Shown: piece by piece, positions 43,901 to 56,610 of the stretch
How the letters are laid out: each line of letters opens with the position of its first letter
Numbering within the stretch: position 1 is the first letter of the stretch
Origin: Balanoglossus misakiensis
Lineage: Eukaryota; Hemichordata
DNA: 64,000 nt
Assembly: GCA_040954595.2 (NCBI GenBank)
Contig: CM082587.2
Coordinates: 1,798,001-1,862,000, forward strand
Direction: 5' to 3'
Translations under genes and position numbers: made by a program
The notes under the pieces: model-generated
The model's input: only the letters and a program-made list of their open reading frames with translations
The model's database searches: none
Told to the model about the DNA's origin: nothing

Positions 43901-46865
43901 TCTTAAATACATGTCTTTGATCATCTTCTATTTGAGGTATACAATAAAACCTTATACTGCAAAATGCTAGGGTAGTTTGCAAATATCGACCTCAAAAAGC
44001 CCCTGTAGCTGAATCAAATATGCATTGTTTTGATGGTTAAAGTTTACACCTAAAACTGCCTGCACTACTATGCTTGTGTAGCTAGCAGTGAACTGTGTTA
44101 TAAAACTCCAGAGTGTGTGAGTACCATTTCTTCCCTGAAATTTCTCGGAAGATAGTGGCTGTTTTGCATAATGCTATAGTATACTCTTTAAAAACAGTCC
44201 TCCAGCTTGTTTGTAGTTGTAACAGTTATGACCACTGTAGTACTGTTTAACTTGATGGACTTTTAAGCAATAGCTGTGTGGAGATTTTTAAATGGGGGAG
44301 TTGAAAATGTGGTGGTGAAATTTTTCAGTGTGTTTAACTTCCAAAGCATATTCCAATTTGAGAAAATTCATGACACAAAATGAGTACACACCGCAATGAT
44401 CAGTGTGGAAGTTTTCTCGAAAATAGATCTTCCCAGAAATCTGTGCATAATACTCATCAATCATCATTAAAAAAATATAATCTTGTTAATTCTCTGATCC
44501 AGGGATAAAGTAGAGTTGTAGAGAAACACAATTTTTCATTGGCGTGGCTTCTTCAAGGAGCTGGTGGATTAAAAATTCTGCAAGCATGGTAGGTACCCAG
44601 GGATTGATTTACAGAACAAGTAATATAGTATAGTGGGAGACTAAGTGAGAGGAATGGCAATTGTACACTGAATTCAAGTAGAACTCTACAATATCTCCTA
44701 GGTTTATTCCCGCAAAATCAAAATTTGTGAACTGTGTCTCATTCAATCCATTCGTTTCCATACTCCCAATGACAAGTTAGATGCATTTTGTGTTTGCGGC
44801 ATGATAAATCGCATCGCAGTGCAAAATTAACCACTTTCTCCCGTTGAATGTGGGGATTATGGCTTCGTATCGCCAAGATTAATGATCTGTGAGTGCTATA
44901 TTGTTGAATTTTCAGATTTACCAGTGTCATGATTGCAGAGTAGTTCAGAGTCGGCGGAAATTTGCAACCTTGTGATTTGACGAGCGGAGTCGCAATCTGG
45001 CACTGGATGGCGGCCATCCTGATTTAAAGATTAAAAATGCGTGAGCTGACCCCCCTACTGTTTGAAATTCACCTCACTGCCAGATTACAGATCATACGTC
45101 CCCAAGGGGGAGACTTACAGGATGTTGAAGATGTTTTTCCTCTGTATAGATGACTTTTTTTGTTTCTGTAAATAATTAAAACCGTGTTCAGAGAGTCACA
45201 AGCACTTTGATACAAAGGTGTAATGCATGTTAAGATTGAACTCGCCGTGTGTCATGAGCTGTGCAGTTTATCCCCAATATCGCTTTAATCTAACCGACCA
45301 AATTATGCTTAAGGAATTTGAAACGGTGAATGTCAGTCGTAGTTTGGACATTTCTGATTTGTTGAGCCAGATCATGTGATGACGGCGCTGGTCAAAGCAC
45401 AGTTAGAAGTTGAATTTGCCGTATGTTTTCTATATTCATATCTCATTTACATGGTGGTCATATCATCAAATGGCCCAGCTTATTTTGCTAAAAAGATGCA
45501 GAGTCACGCAGTGAAATCTCGTGAAGTAAAAAAATGCAGTCGGATGGGCTATGAAAAAGCAGCTTGTACTGTACACCATTATAACCAAGACGAGTCTATT
45601 TACACTCAAAAAATGTTGTTTTATCACCAAAATTTGCATTTATGACCTTTAAACCACAATAGCTATGATAATGCACATGGTGTCATTATTTTTGATTGAG
45701 TAGCTAACATTTCAGAATCTCACACCTCAGTGCAAATGTATCAGTAAAGATCTTCCCATTTAACTCCCAAGTGCAGATGCTTTCTGGAGAATTATTGATT
45801 CGTTAATTGAGACTAGAAGCATGTTAATGGTTCCGAAGACGCATTTCCTGCCCATAATGCCAGAACCAGACAATCTCCCTTTAAAAGGTTCAATACTTAA
45901 CAGAGGGATGTTCAATTCAAGTTTTGCCAAATCCCTATGCTCTCTTGACAGCTTTTCCATGAAGTATGCAGATAATTGTTCATTTAGTAATCAAGATATG
46001 ACGATAAAAAAAGACAAACATCAGGTTTCTCAATATTGGTCATTGAAGAAAAAAGATATTGATGCCAAATAGTGATTATCTCATTCTAGAAATTTGAAGC
46101 CATTTCTTACGAGTCCATTATGCGTGTCTTTAAGTGAAAATGAAGTCAATAATATAGATTTCAGGAATGTATATCCCACATTTGTATGCAGACAGGTTTT
46201 TTGTACGAGATTGCAAAAAAATTTCATATTTCTTCATTGTGTGCAGAAAGGTTTAATTTCTCATGTACAGAGAACAAATTGACGTTCACTTTACTACTAT
46301 TAGTATATTTATCCCAAACTGTATTAATAATGGCCAGTATTGATTCATATTAGGTTGTGTTCTTTGTAAATGTTTGTCTCTAAAATTATATATTCAGTCT
46401 TCTTATAATTCATAGGAAGATTGGCAAGACTTGTATTTTCTTAGTTATGTAACCATATTGTCAAATGAAAATGCATAAAATAATGTGTGGATTGCTAAAG
46501 AATTTTAGCAGAGGAGCAACCAGAGATAGCAGCTAGGATTCAAAACGTCAAAGTCAGTGTTTGACCTCATTTTTTCCAAATTAAGAGAAAATCACACTAT
46601 ATCCTTGTGAGAAACTGCAAATGTCAATTTCCATTTTTTCCACATGACTGATTGCAGCATCTTGGCACATCATTCCAAGGCTTTCCTCTCGTCACGTCCC
46701 GAATTTATCACACCTAACTGATTGGGATATTAGTGGAAAACCCCTCCAGAAAAAAGAAGGTACATTTTTGTTTCTGTAAAAAGTGAGAAATCTTAACCAG
46801 TGACATTTTGAAATTGGCACCAAATGGGGTTTTTCACTGAGATCTACAAATTAAGGCTTTTTTTT

Positions 46866-46879
46866 GGGGGGGGGGGGGG
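46866..46879. repeat. Run of 14 guanines after a T tract
   Basis: A T tract (from about 46858) passes directly into fourteen G. Low-complexity tract; no function inferred. Confidence 0.9.
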
Positions 46880-47828
46880 AATGAAAGAACGTAAATTGAA
46901 GCATTTTGAAGTAGTCCCTAGGAGCTCTGAACATTCAGTAAATGGTCAAGAACAACTTCTTCTCATTGATTTACACAAAGGACAAAATGAATGGCAGTAA
47001 ACATTCATTATGGTGTTCTGTAGTCTAGTTTTTTGGGAACAAATTGATCAGGATAAGCCTCTTCTTCGTCTGACAAAGAAAGCTGAGATTCAGTCATTAA
47101 TCAATGTGAAAACTTGGCTTAACTATCTTGACAATCAGAAAGGAGCAATGCAAGATTAACTTGTTTCTTTCCATCTCTGCCTTAAAAGCTTGTTCCAGAT
47201 TCATGCAAGTTGCTCGGGGGGCCTTCTTACTTGATATCTCTGGGTCGTGTCACGGTGCATGGTTTTCCTGGGCTCTGATAATAAAAAAAACACAGAAAAA
47301 TGCCTTTAATGATGCAATGGGTGGAATTTTATGTTCATATAATGGTTGACTGGCTTAGAGTTTGATTGTGAAATTCCAATGCACAATGCTGCAGTGATTC
47401 AGATTGTTGTATATGTTCAAATAACTTACGGCGAAAATTATTGAAATTTACAGCTATTTTTTCATCTAGTTTGCATCATTTTGTGCATTCATATTTTTCA
47501 TTTGTACGCCAAGATCAGGTATGCATTACTGTACATAGAATACTTGCATAAAACCCTCTGTAAATCCCCCAAGTCATACTCTTAGCAAAGAACTATTGTT
47601 CAAAACATTAGTATACACACTCCTGTAATTCCAATGGAATATTAATTTGCATGCATGCATTTTGTGGTTTCCTGTCATCGTGTTGGAAGGACAATTACAG
47701 GGATAACTGACAGAGAAACTTCCATCAGTCTTTACTAATTGAATCATTGTATTGATTTTTTTTAATTTGACAATTATCATTGAAAGAGGGTACGTGTACA
47801 TCAGGAGGAGTACAAGTAGGGTAGATTC

Positions 47829-47925
47829 TAGCTCTGCATCGCCGGGCGGGGCTATGTGTCTTCCGGCTTCACCATCCGCACAACAGCCGTAAGTCACACA
47901 ACCCTGCCACACATACAGAGCTAGG
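47829..47925. repeat. Hairpin-type repeat, second copy of the family at 7246-7365
   Basis: CTAGCTCTGCATCGCCGGGC at the left (about 47829) pairs imperfectly with the right arm, which ends CCACACATACAGAGCTAG (about 47923). On the minus strand it reads GTGGCAGGGTTGTGTGACTT then ACGGC, nearly identical to plus-strand sequence at 7261-7284. Local G+C is well above the surroundings. Probably a non-autonomous DNA element; the outermost bases CTAG...CTAG could include the target duplication. Confidence 0.6.
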
Positions 47926-50900
47926 TAAAGATCAAAGGCCATTATTGGCATAGATGTACAGTCTAATCTCAGGGCTGTATTAATACATTCAATAAAGTAG
48001 CAAATGGCCAAGGAAGGCTATCCATTTGCCTTGACTGATAACTGTACACAAGCAATCCCCCATAACCCGAAGCTGGTAAACTGACCCAATATGTATACAG
48101 GTGTCCCCTGGAGCAGTTGCTCTGTTCACAAAAGTGTCTGTACAAATAAAGGTAGTTTCCTATCAAAACAGAACAGAATCCAGAGTATATAGCTATTGGC
48201 AAGTACTGGTATGGCCCTGTACTAACTGTGTACGAATTTGGTGCAGTGCTGTATTTTCAGTGACTGATACAATTCAAAAGCTTTGCCATAAAATGAATAC
48301 CATACAGGAATGATATTTGAATGGTGAACTTTAACTACTTATTCTCACTCTTGGCATAGAGGGCGTTGTTTGGAAGAAAATGCTGCAAAGAAATTAAAAA
48401 AAATCCTATAACATTTGGATAGGCAGACTGCATTGCCAAGTGTAAGATTCTGTATTTTGAAAGTCTTGTCAACCATTGGGATGACAAAATCTGATGCGTT
48501 TATCTTGCCGTAATTTGATTTATGGCATCCCACAGAGAAAAAAATGACTTGAACGAATTGGATATAAACAAACCTCAAATGGGTTCATGTCAGCTTTCTA
48601 AGAACTTGAATTTTAGAACTTGTTCTTTTCTTATTTCAGGTCAGTGAGGTCATGGTAGGCTGGTTGTTTGACCTTATGCATGTCCAATTTAATTATGGTA
48701 CATGAAGATTATGCTATCCATAGTACAGTTTCAAATTACAAGTGCAGTGTGATGTGCTGTACTCTTGTAGTTTCTGAAGAGGAAGAAAACTGTGTGTATA
48801 CGACGTATGTGTGAGTGTCTGTGTGTGTGAGGGGAGGGAGATGTTAATTATCTGGTGAAAATTTTGCCAAGGTAGACACAGTGTCATACTGCTTGTATGG
48901 TTGTATGTACCAGTAAGCATATATTTTTCAATTGATGAAATTGCATCTTAGAGATGTTACCCCTCATAAGCTTGATCCATTTCTGTCGGTTATTTACGTT
49001 TTACATTTAAATGTATGATGGATTGCCCGGAACAACTGAAATGTAATCACTTTTGAGCTTCTGGAGGAACAGAAAGGCAAGATTTCTATCAGATAGCTTC
49101 ACATGTGATTTTTGCCGAAAATTTAATCAAAATTCAGCAGAACGGTGCGGCCGGCCAGAGGAAAGTGGTTAACAGTGAGCCTGCTGCGCTATTTGTGCAA
49201 GAATGAGACTGACATGCTCTGATGTATTCCTAGTGCCACACAACACAGTGCTTCTCTATCTACTTACATGTAATTATTCGTCGAATGAAGGGAAGTGCCC
49301 TGGGCTATCACCCCCCCTAAAATTGATCCAATTTGGGTGGAGGGATTAACCTTAGAGGGGAGTGTGACACAATACTGTCTGCCCCTTGGTCTCACCAGCT
49401 CATTTACATATACATTCGCAGCGGTCTTCTCAAAATGATGTTTACAACAAAAAACTGTGAGTTCAGAGTCCTTCCTGATGCAAGGCGTATTCGATTTCAA
49501 GTTACTAGTCTATGAATCTTGGAAAAACAAGTGTTCACTGCCGACTGAGCTCTCGTTCTCGTTTTCTTATATAACGACAAAGCACAAGTTGCTAAATTGC
49601 TGTCGTCTAGATTTTGCGTATGAAGTTGATTTTTTAAAATAAAAATTTACCCCAGATGAATTTTTTGAAAAGAGAAAATGTAACAAGATCGTAGCAACGG
49701 CATTACCAGAAACGTCACTCTATATGAGTGGCTTCTCAGTGGATTGTATTTTTCTACCGGGGAACTTTTTGTCCCCTTTTTGGAGAGCTTCTCCCATGAG
49801 GATAAGGACTGTCCCTGTAGGCACACTTGATACAGAAGCAAATGAATAGAGCCATCAGGCATATTTGCTTACGAAAATGGAGAATTACCATATAACCCAG
49901 TCTAGTTTTTAGTACCACTTTAAATTGCCTCTTAGACGTCGCTCCTCAATGGCAGCAACTCTGAGTGACTGCTCTGCCTTTGATGGGTTTTTATATCTGG
50001 ATATTTTTTTATCCCAAACTAATGTAAGTCAGATGTGCTCAAGTAAATTATGCTTTAGGAGAAAATCTTGAACGTCACAGTTGTTTGATATGTATAATTT
50101 TGATTTGCTCACTGGGAATGAATTTAAATCAGGTCGTCTTAAGAGAGCAAAATCTGGTCATTAACAGTCTGCCTTGGAGAAAGTGCAGCAGTCCACTTGG
50201 GAATGATCCGTTGTCTTCAGAAAGTCTTGTCAATGTGTAAATGTGCTAAAGGCTAGTTTACACTTTTCATGCGGGAGAGTCTATATCATAAAGAAGTGTC
50301 ATCAAATTTTCATGGAGTACTGCCGTAATCCTTTCAATAATCAAAATCCTGATTGGTTAGATGCATCTGAGAGAAAACAAAAGTTGCCGCACAGCTTTCC
50401 TGTGAGATTGGCGGTTCTCCCGAGAGACTCGAAACAACCGTCAGGTCTGTCAATAAAGCAGGTAACAAAATTGCATCAACCTTGACTGCTTGATGTGTAA
50501 AATACTGCACCCTCGGCAAATATGTGAATCGAGGCACAAACCACAGGTACATGGTCTATCCCAATGAAAATTTTTATGGCCAGGTCCAATTGCAATATTG
50601 TAAGATGTAATTCTACAAGTAACTATGTTTTATTCTCTGTGGTTGGTTTCCAATTATTGTGAATCGGATTCAGAGTTGACAGGATTAACAGGTTTTAAGA
50701 GAGTTGAGTTGAGCCGTAAAATGTCTTGGTGAATATTGGACTGAGACTAACGATAATATAAACTGATTCACTTGCTTGGTGCTGTTTAGTTGACCACCTT
50801 TCCAATTTCCACCATCAATATGATGAATATATTTAAGGATTTCTTGAATGCAGTGTTCCTATTCAAGTCAGAGTTGTGATTGGATGAAATTTTACGGATT

Positions 50901-53900
50901 AAGTTTAACATAGGATCTACTGGTTCTTCTATATTTCAGCTAAGGAGCTAAAGGAGAACATATACTGCAATGATCAGACTGCAGTGAATTGCTTGAATGG
51001 TGATCGCGCCTCGCCGTGTAAGCAACACGCGACTGTGGATCAGACAAAATACTACTACTGCATTCATGTACTACTGCTAGTAGTAGCCCAGTGGGCTTAT
51101 AATGTCACCTTAAGTCAAATTACAATGCACAGTACATATATTGCTACATAGAAGCCTTCTTCCAGTCTTACAAACAGTGATTCACATGATTATTATATTT
51201 TTTTAAACATTTGCTTGGGGAGTATCACAGTATGACAATATGCGACACCTCAGTGTCTGTGCTAAATGACGCTGAACTGATCTGAAAGCACCATCACATC
51301 CTTGCTCCATCTGTTTCCAGTTCCATTTACTTATTAGTCATCGTAGAAGCACAGCAAACGCTAAGTATTCACGCACACTATCCATGCTGATGTATTTCCC
51401 CCTAAATTACAATGTCATGCACATAGCTTCCATGGCTCATCAACCAAATCTGATAATTATGATCACTTTTTTCTTCTGGATAAAAGAATACAGTGTCTCA
51501 TATGAGGAATAATTAGTCGCCAGCTTCTACTTTGAAATCAGAATTACTCACTACTATATGACCGTCCTTTTCTTGTGTAAAATATGAAACTTCATAAATC
51601 TTCCCGTTTCACATTTTTCAGCTCAGATATCATCAGTGCGATATTACTTTGCTGTAGATGGGAAATGTAATGTTATCTTTAGAAATTAAGAGTGCACATG
51701 TACGCCGTGTGTCTCATAAATCATATCCAGTGGCAATAAATTTCGCATCAAATGGCCTTATACGATTACGAATTGTCTGCTCTCAAATGGCATTTTGAGT
51801 TTTTGTATAACATTTCCTCACCACAGGGTGCATGGTTTTTATGATATTTGTTTTCAGGTGGACAATAGTAATATGTGCTGGCGGTGTTATTTATGATATC
51901 AGAAATATATTGTAGAGAGTCTGTTTTATTGAGGACGTAGAAACATGTGATGGTAGTACCGACCCCATCACTGCCAGTGGGGGAGCGCCCTCGTATGGCA
52001 GATGTATGTACATGTATGTACGTGTGTGTTTAAAATTCTTGACACACTGTGAGTGATAGTACTAGCAAATTCTATCAGAGAAGAATTACATGTAGACAGC
52101 ATATCATAATTGGGAAATACGCAGATAGGACTGGAATAACAGTGTCTACAGACACGAACGTCTGATAAAGGTGTATCTCATAAAAATGCCAGTGTTAGTT
52201 GCTCAGTTGAACTCACTGTACTTTCAGACAAAAATTAAATTTGTTTCCTCATTGTGAGGCTTAGCTATCAGTATTGCAAGTTACATTAGTTCGCATTTTA
52301 TAAGGGTGAGATAACGAATACAAAAAGATGTCCTTCTCAAGCTGGCACCCGAATTTGCCCTAGGGAGGAATATTCAACGGAAATGGTTAGAGCATTGGGA
52401 GACACCTGTAAAATGAATCACAGCTATCGTTATTAGTTTCCTTGAGAGTTTTACAAAAGAGTTATGGCATTCGTACGTGTTCTGTGTTTTAAAATATTGC
52501 CAACGTTGTGAATTTTGCCTTCGATACGTGTCCTGTTTGTGCTACTTTTGTACAACATAATGTATGAAATATAGGCCTGCATTCCAGAACATATACTTGG
52601 CATACATTCTGTATAAATACATGGCTGTGTACCAACACACTGCATATACCTGGGAACTAGAAATTCACGCATGCTTTAAAATAAACTCCAGTAGCAGATC
52701 CCAGGGGACCGCTAACCTGGAATAAAACCTGATGATCCAAGACATTCTTGGTTCAGCGGGAAAAATCTCTGACATTCCGAGTGAAGCATTGGTTTCAAGT
52801 AATGAAATTGTCATCAGTCAGCCTTGAAATGCGAAGAGCGGCAAAGACCGATAAGAATGTTGCCAAGCATAACGTCGTCAATTTTTATTTTGCAATGTGA
52901 TATTTCATATCTGAGGAAAGTATCTTTAATCAATCATTGAAAAGTGTTGAATTACCACAATGTACGGTACAATTGGCAGACAATTGGGCATTCTAGATGT
53001 AAAAAAATGTTTCCTTTAAGGTGTTATTGGCCCTGTTGTAGGTGGTGATTTTGAGCCTTTGATAATTCAGGGAAATATTTCAAATGGGTGGGAGGAGATG
53101 AAAGTCGACCCCTGCAGAGAAAAATCAACATTAATGAAAGCTTTTCACATTCATGGCCAACCGTCAAGGACATAGGTCACCGTCACTCATCTCAGGAACC
53201 CCAGGGTATATACACAAACATGTACTTGATGATTTGTCTAATTGTTAGTGATTTATATGCATGTTCTCTTGGTGTTTCCATTTTCTGCCTTTGCCTCGGG
53301 AGAGGATCTCAACCGAGTGCATATAATCATGATAATGCACAGCCTTGGTAGCTTGCTCCAGAAGACAATTAAAATGTTATGCTGTATGTGCTTTTCTATC
53401 ACACTCAGTACAGCTCATCGTGTTCATCAAATACTGAAAATTAGCAATCACGTAGTTTAATTAGGATACAGCGGGACTGCGAAAAAAACATGGAGTGTAT
53501 CGTTATTAATAATAAAAGATTTACAACCAGCCAACTGCATAATAGATCCGTACAAACAAACCCTGTGATATTTATACTGTCAGAGATGGAAATTATTTAT
53601 TAATAATGTAATTTGGTATCTTTGCTGTTTTCGTATCAATGAATGATCGATTGTGTCAAATCTCTTCAGGCACGAGTCTGTCACCATTACGACGTCGTCA
53701 TTTATTCGGCGCTGTAAGCTACACAAGCTCTCATGTCCCCACTGGAGTTCAATAAATTATTTTACCTGCCCTGGATTATAATATACGCTTGTGCAACTCT
53801 AATAAAATCTGGTGAACTGATAAAATGTTACAGCTTTGACGACAGTGGCAGAGACAGTTCATTTTCAGATCGAGAGCATTAAACTTTCAGAAACAAACTC

Positions 53901-54417
53901 CTGTCACTTCTTTTCATTGGGTTTATTCTATTTCTATATAGGAATTAATGTTGTTGTTTGGAAATATAGATTTTGATTTGTTGGAAACAAATAGTCTCAG
54001 CATTCTGTATTTTTCCTAAATTGAGGTGTGGCATCCGATAAGAAGTTTACAGTGTCATGTTGTTTGGACTACATTCCATACACTGAGCATTACAAAAATG
54101 ATTGTTCCTCCCTGGCCAGTATTTGTTCTTGTTTTGTTGTACCTTTGCCTGCACTGATTACCAGGCGTAGGGGTCACACACAGCATTCCACTGGTCCCAT
54201 CAAATGTCCAGTTTTAACTATCTTGTCTTGGTGACGGTGATAACAGAATTTGATGAATTGGAGTCAAAGTGTGAAATGATGCTAACGTGGAACAAATCGA
54301 GATATCATGTGATGATAATTTGTTGTGGTGGGGCTAAAAATACCTGTAACTGGCACAGAAGTATACCCCTCCCTTTTGGCTTGCTGCGGACAATAAACAT
54401 TGAATCACAGCGGCAAG

Positions 54418-56449
54418 ATGAAATTTTGGATGTTCCTGCTGGTGGGAGTTGCTGTTTTCATCTCAACAGGTGAGTTTATTACCTACATGTATCTTTGAGT
54501 GAGATTCGACTGTAACATATGTGCATAATCAGAATACAGAACAGTCTTGGACATTAGCCAAGTGCACATCTAAAGTCCAGTCCGCAAACAGTGAAGGAAA
54601 CTGTGGTCAGACCAAAACACAAATGTCACCAGGCTTTCAGTAAAGAGTAACACTCGCCATGCTTATATTTGTGTGGATTCCTTTCAGTGGTCGGTCAGCA
54701 TGTTAAGCAAGAAGAGGTCTTCTGTGATGAAGATCTTGTACCTGCTGAGCTTCACGTGTGGCTAGGTAAATATTTGACACCGACATTTCTGTTACACGAT
54801 AATTCCCAGGAATCAAATGCTATAGTGTGTACACATTTAGCTTTCACTGTGTGAATCTCCAGATGAAACCACAGTGCAATATTATTACATTCTCAAGTGG
54901 AACAGATTTTGTTAATAAGAGTATACTGCATCCATGAGCACAGGCAGATACTTGCAGGGTGTATGATTAATACATTTTCTGCCTCTCCAGTTTGTGAATA
55001 CAAATTGGTCTGTCGGGCTAAAATCTCTGCCAGAACTGTTCTGATTTTCTCCTTCTCTCCACTTCCCTGAGAGAACATCAGGTGTGCTGTTTTCATCAAA
55101 TCTTTTGGAGGTCAAGTTTCCCAAGATAAATAGCACAGCATGGCAACAAAGAGCACCTCTGATTGAATTTTTATGTACTTTATATTTTTCAGCTTCCCTA
55201 AAAAAATTCTGTACTTTTTTCTTTTATTATTTTTGTCACAGATGATGTTCCAGGATGTGAAGCAAATTCCTCGTATTGTGACCTTTTTGGTCTCGACTAT
55301 GTCTGCAGTAAAGACATTGAATCACCATCAAGCGTCTGTGCCAATGGCACTCAGGTTTTGTGTCAGGCCAAGGCGCCAGTTCCACTTAAAGATCCCCTGC
55401 CTGCCAATACTTTGAAAGTCATGGCCTACAATGTACTGGAATTGAATTACGCTTACTGGATGCAGGGCCAACGAGAGCGTACGTGTCGCATACCGTATCA
55501 AGTCTTTGAAGAGTTTGGGGATCTCGATGTCATCTTGTTCCAAGAGGTGTTCATGGATGGTTGTTTTCCAGAGAACATTTCACTCCATGATCTCCTCTAT
55601 ATGCATGGTTTCAACTACAACACGACGACAGTCGGAAAGCCAGCTCAGGAGAGCGAAATTCTCCGACTAGAGCACGGTGGCATCTTCATCTCATCTCGGT
55701 GGCCCATTGTCAGACAGGATGAATACACATTTCTATCGGTCGATCGATCTGACACAGATATTTTTGCCTCCAAAGGTATTGGCTTTGCAGCCATCGACAA
55801 AACTGTAGACGGCATCACAAGGCGGTATAACCTCTTCGCTACGCACATGCAGTCCCGCGATGGTCGCACGCGAGAGCAGGTGCGTATCGTCCAATCAGTG
55901 GAGTTCCAACTCTTTCTCAACAAGTTGGAAATTCCCACGAATGAACCAGTGATATATGGTGGCGATTTCAACGCAGACTACTTGAACGACGATGGACCGG
56001 AGCATGTAGGCAACGTTCTTCAAGCGATGAAAGCTGCTGAGCCGAACATCGTGGGATCACTCCTAACCACCTACGACAGGGCCAATAACACTGTACTGGG
56101 GGTTAACCCCAATGGCAGGCTGTCATGGCTTGACTACATCGTGTACGTCAAGCCATACTTCAATCCGACCACCTCCACCCTTCAGTCATTCAAACTGTTA
56201 GCCAGCAGTAAATTTGGTTACTGTGCGAGAGGATCGGCAACCGTCCCGGCTTACACCTACCCTAACTCTCCAGATTGCAAGAGTACTTCAGAGGCACTTG
56301 ATCTCTCTGACCACTACCCGGTTGTAGCAATCATGGAATTTCCTCTGGAAGCACCAGTTAGCACAGCCCAGCGTACTGCGTCCGTGGCAACCGTTTCCAT
56401 CATCTCCACCATCCTGATATCTTGTATGCAGTTATGGTCATCATTGTAA
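54418..56449 (+). CDS. Secreted or surface-anchored sphingomyelinase-like EEP-fold phosphodiesterase (complete, 3 exons)
   Basis: Exons 54418-54469, 54688-54765 and 55242-56449 join in frame (1/2 and 1/2 phases) to 445 residues. Residues 1-19 are a signal peptide (KFWMFLLVGVAVFIST). A Cys-containing linker covers about 20-100. The endonuclease/exonuclease/phosphatase (DNase I) fold starts at about 101, with metal and catalytic positions in order: N107 (AYNV), E145 (FQEVF), H245 (ATHMQ), D285 and N287 (GGDFNAD), D341 (WLDYIVY), and D400-H401 (SDHYP). The set is intact and matches secreted, Mg-dependent neutral sphingomyelinases, which split sphingomyelin to ceramide and phosphocholine. The substrate is inferred; other EEP enzymes share the motifs. 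The last ~20 residues are hydrophobic (TVSIISTILISCMQL) after a small-residue stretch, suggesting a GPI-anchor signal or a tail membrane segment. Almost the whole catalytic domain is one exon. It lies on the same strand as HS2ST1 and may be nested in it. Confidence 0.87.
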
Positions 56450-56604
56450 TTCATATTCTACAAGACGTTTTCTCATAATGACCACAATGCCAGATTCGAT
56501 GATAGTCTTCGACCTGATCCCGTGTTTGAAGCGGAGTTCATGGAATGCGAATTATTCCATAATTTCCCATCAATTTGTAGTCATCTAACATGTAATTTCC
56601 AAAT

Positions 56605-56610
56605 ATTAAA
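56605..56610 (+). terminator. Candidate poly(A) signal ATTAAA for the SMase-like gene
   Basis: ATTAAA, the commonest AATAAA variant, lies about 156 bases after the stop codon at 56447-56449. It is the first such hexamer downstream. Given the A+T-rich surroundings this is only plausible. Confidence 0.4.

Larger units (their letters stand above)
37700..54417 (+). other. Non-coding stretch after HS2ST1 exon 2, probably intron
   Basis: Starts with the GTGAGT donor of HS2ST1 exon 2. I searched by eye for later HS2ST1 motifs (FYHGH, RDPIER, SYYYFLR, FCGH, CWNVGS) and saw none. The open frames in this interval are short, low-complexity or without family motifs. It contains one hairpin repeat (47829-47925), G-runs at 40987-40997 and 46866-46879, and several TACATGTA palindromes. 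Otherwise I see nothing identifiable. Confidence 0.7.
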
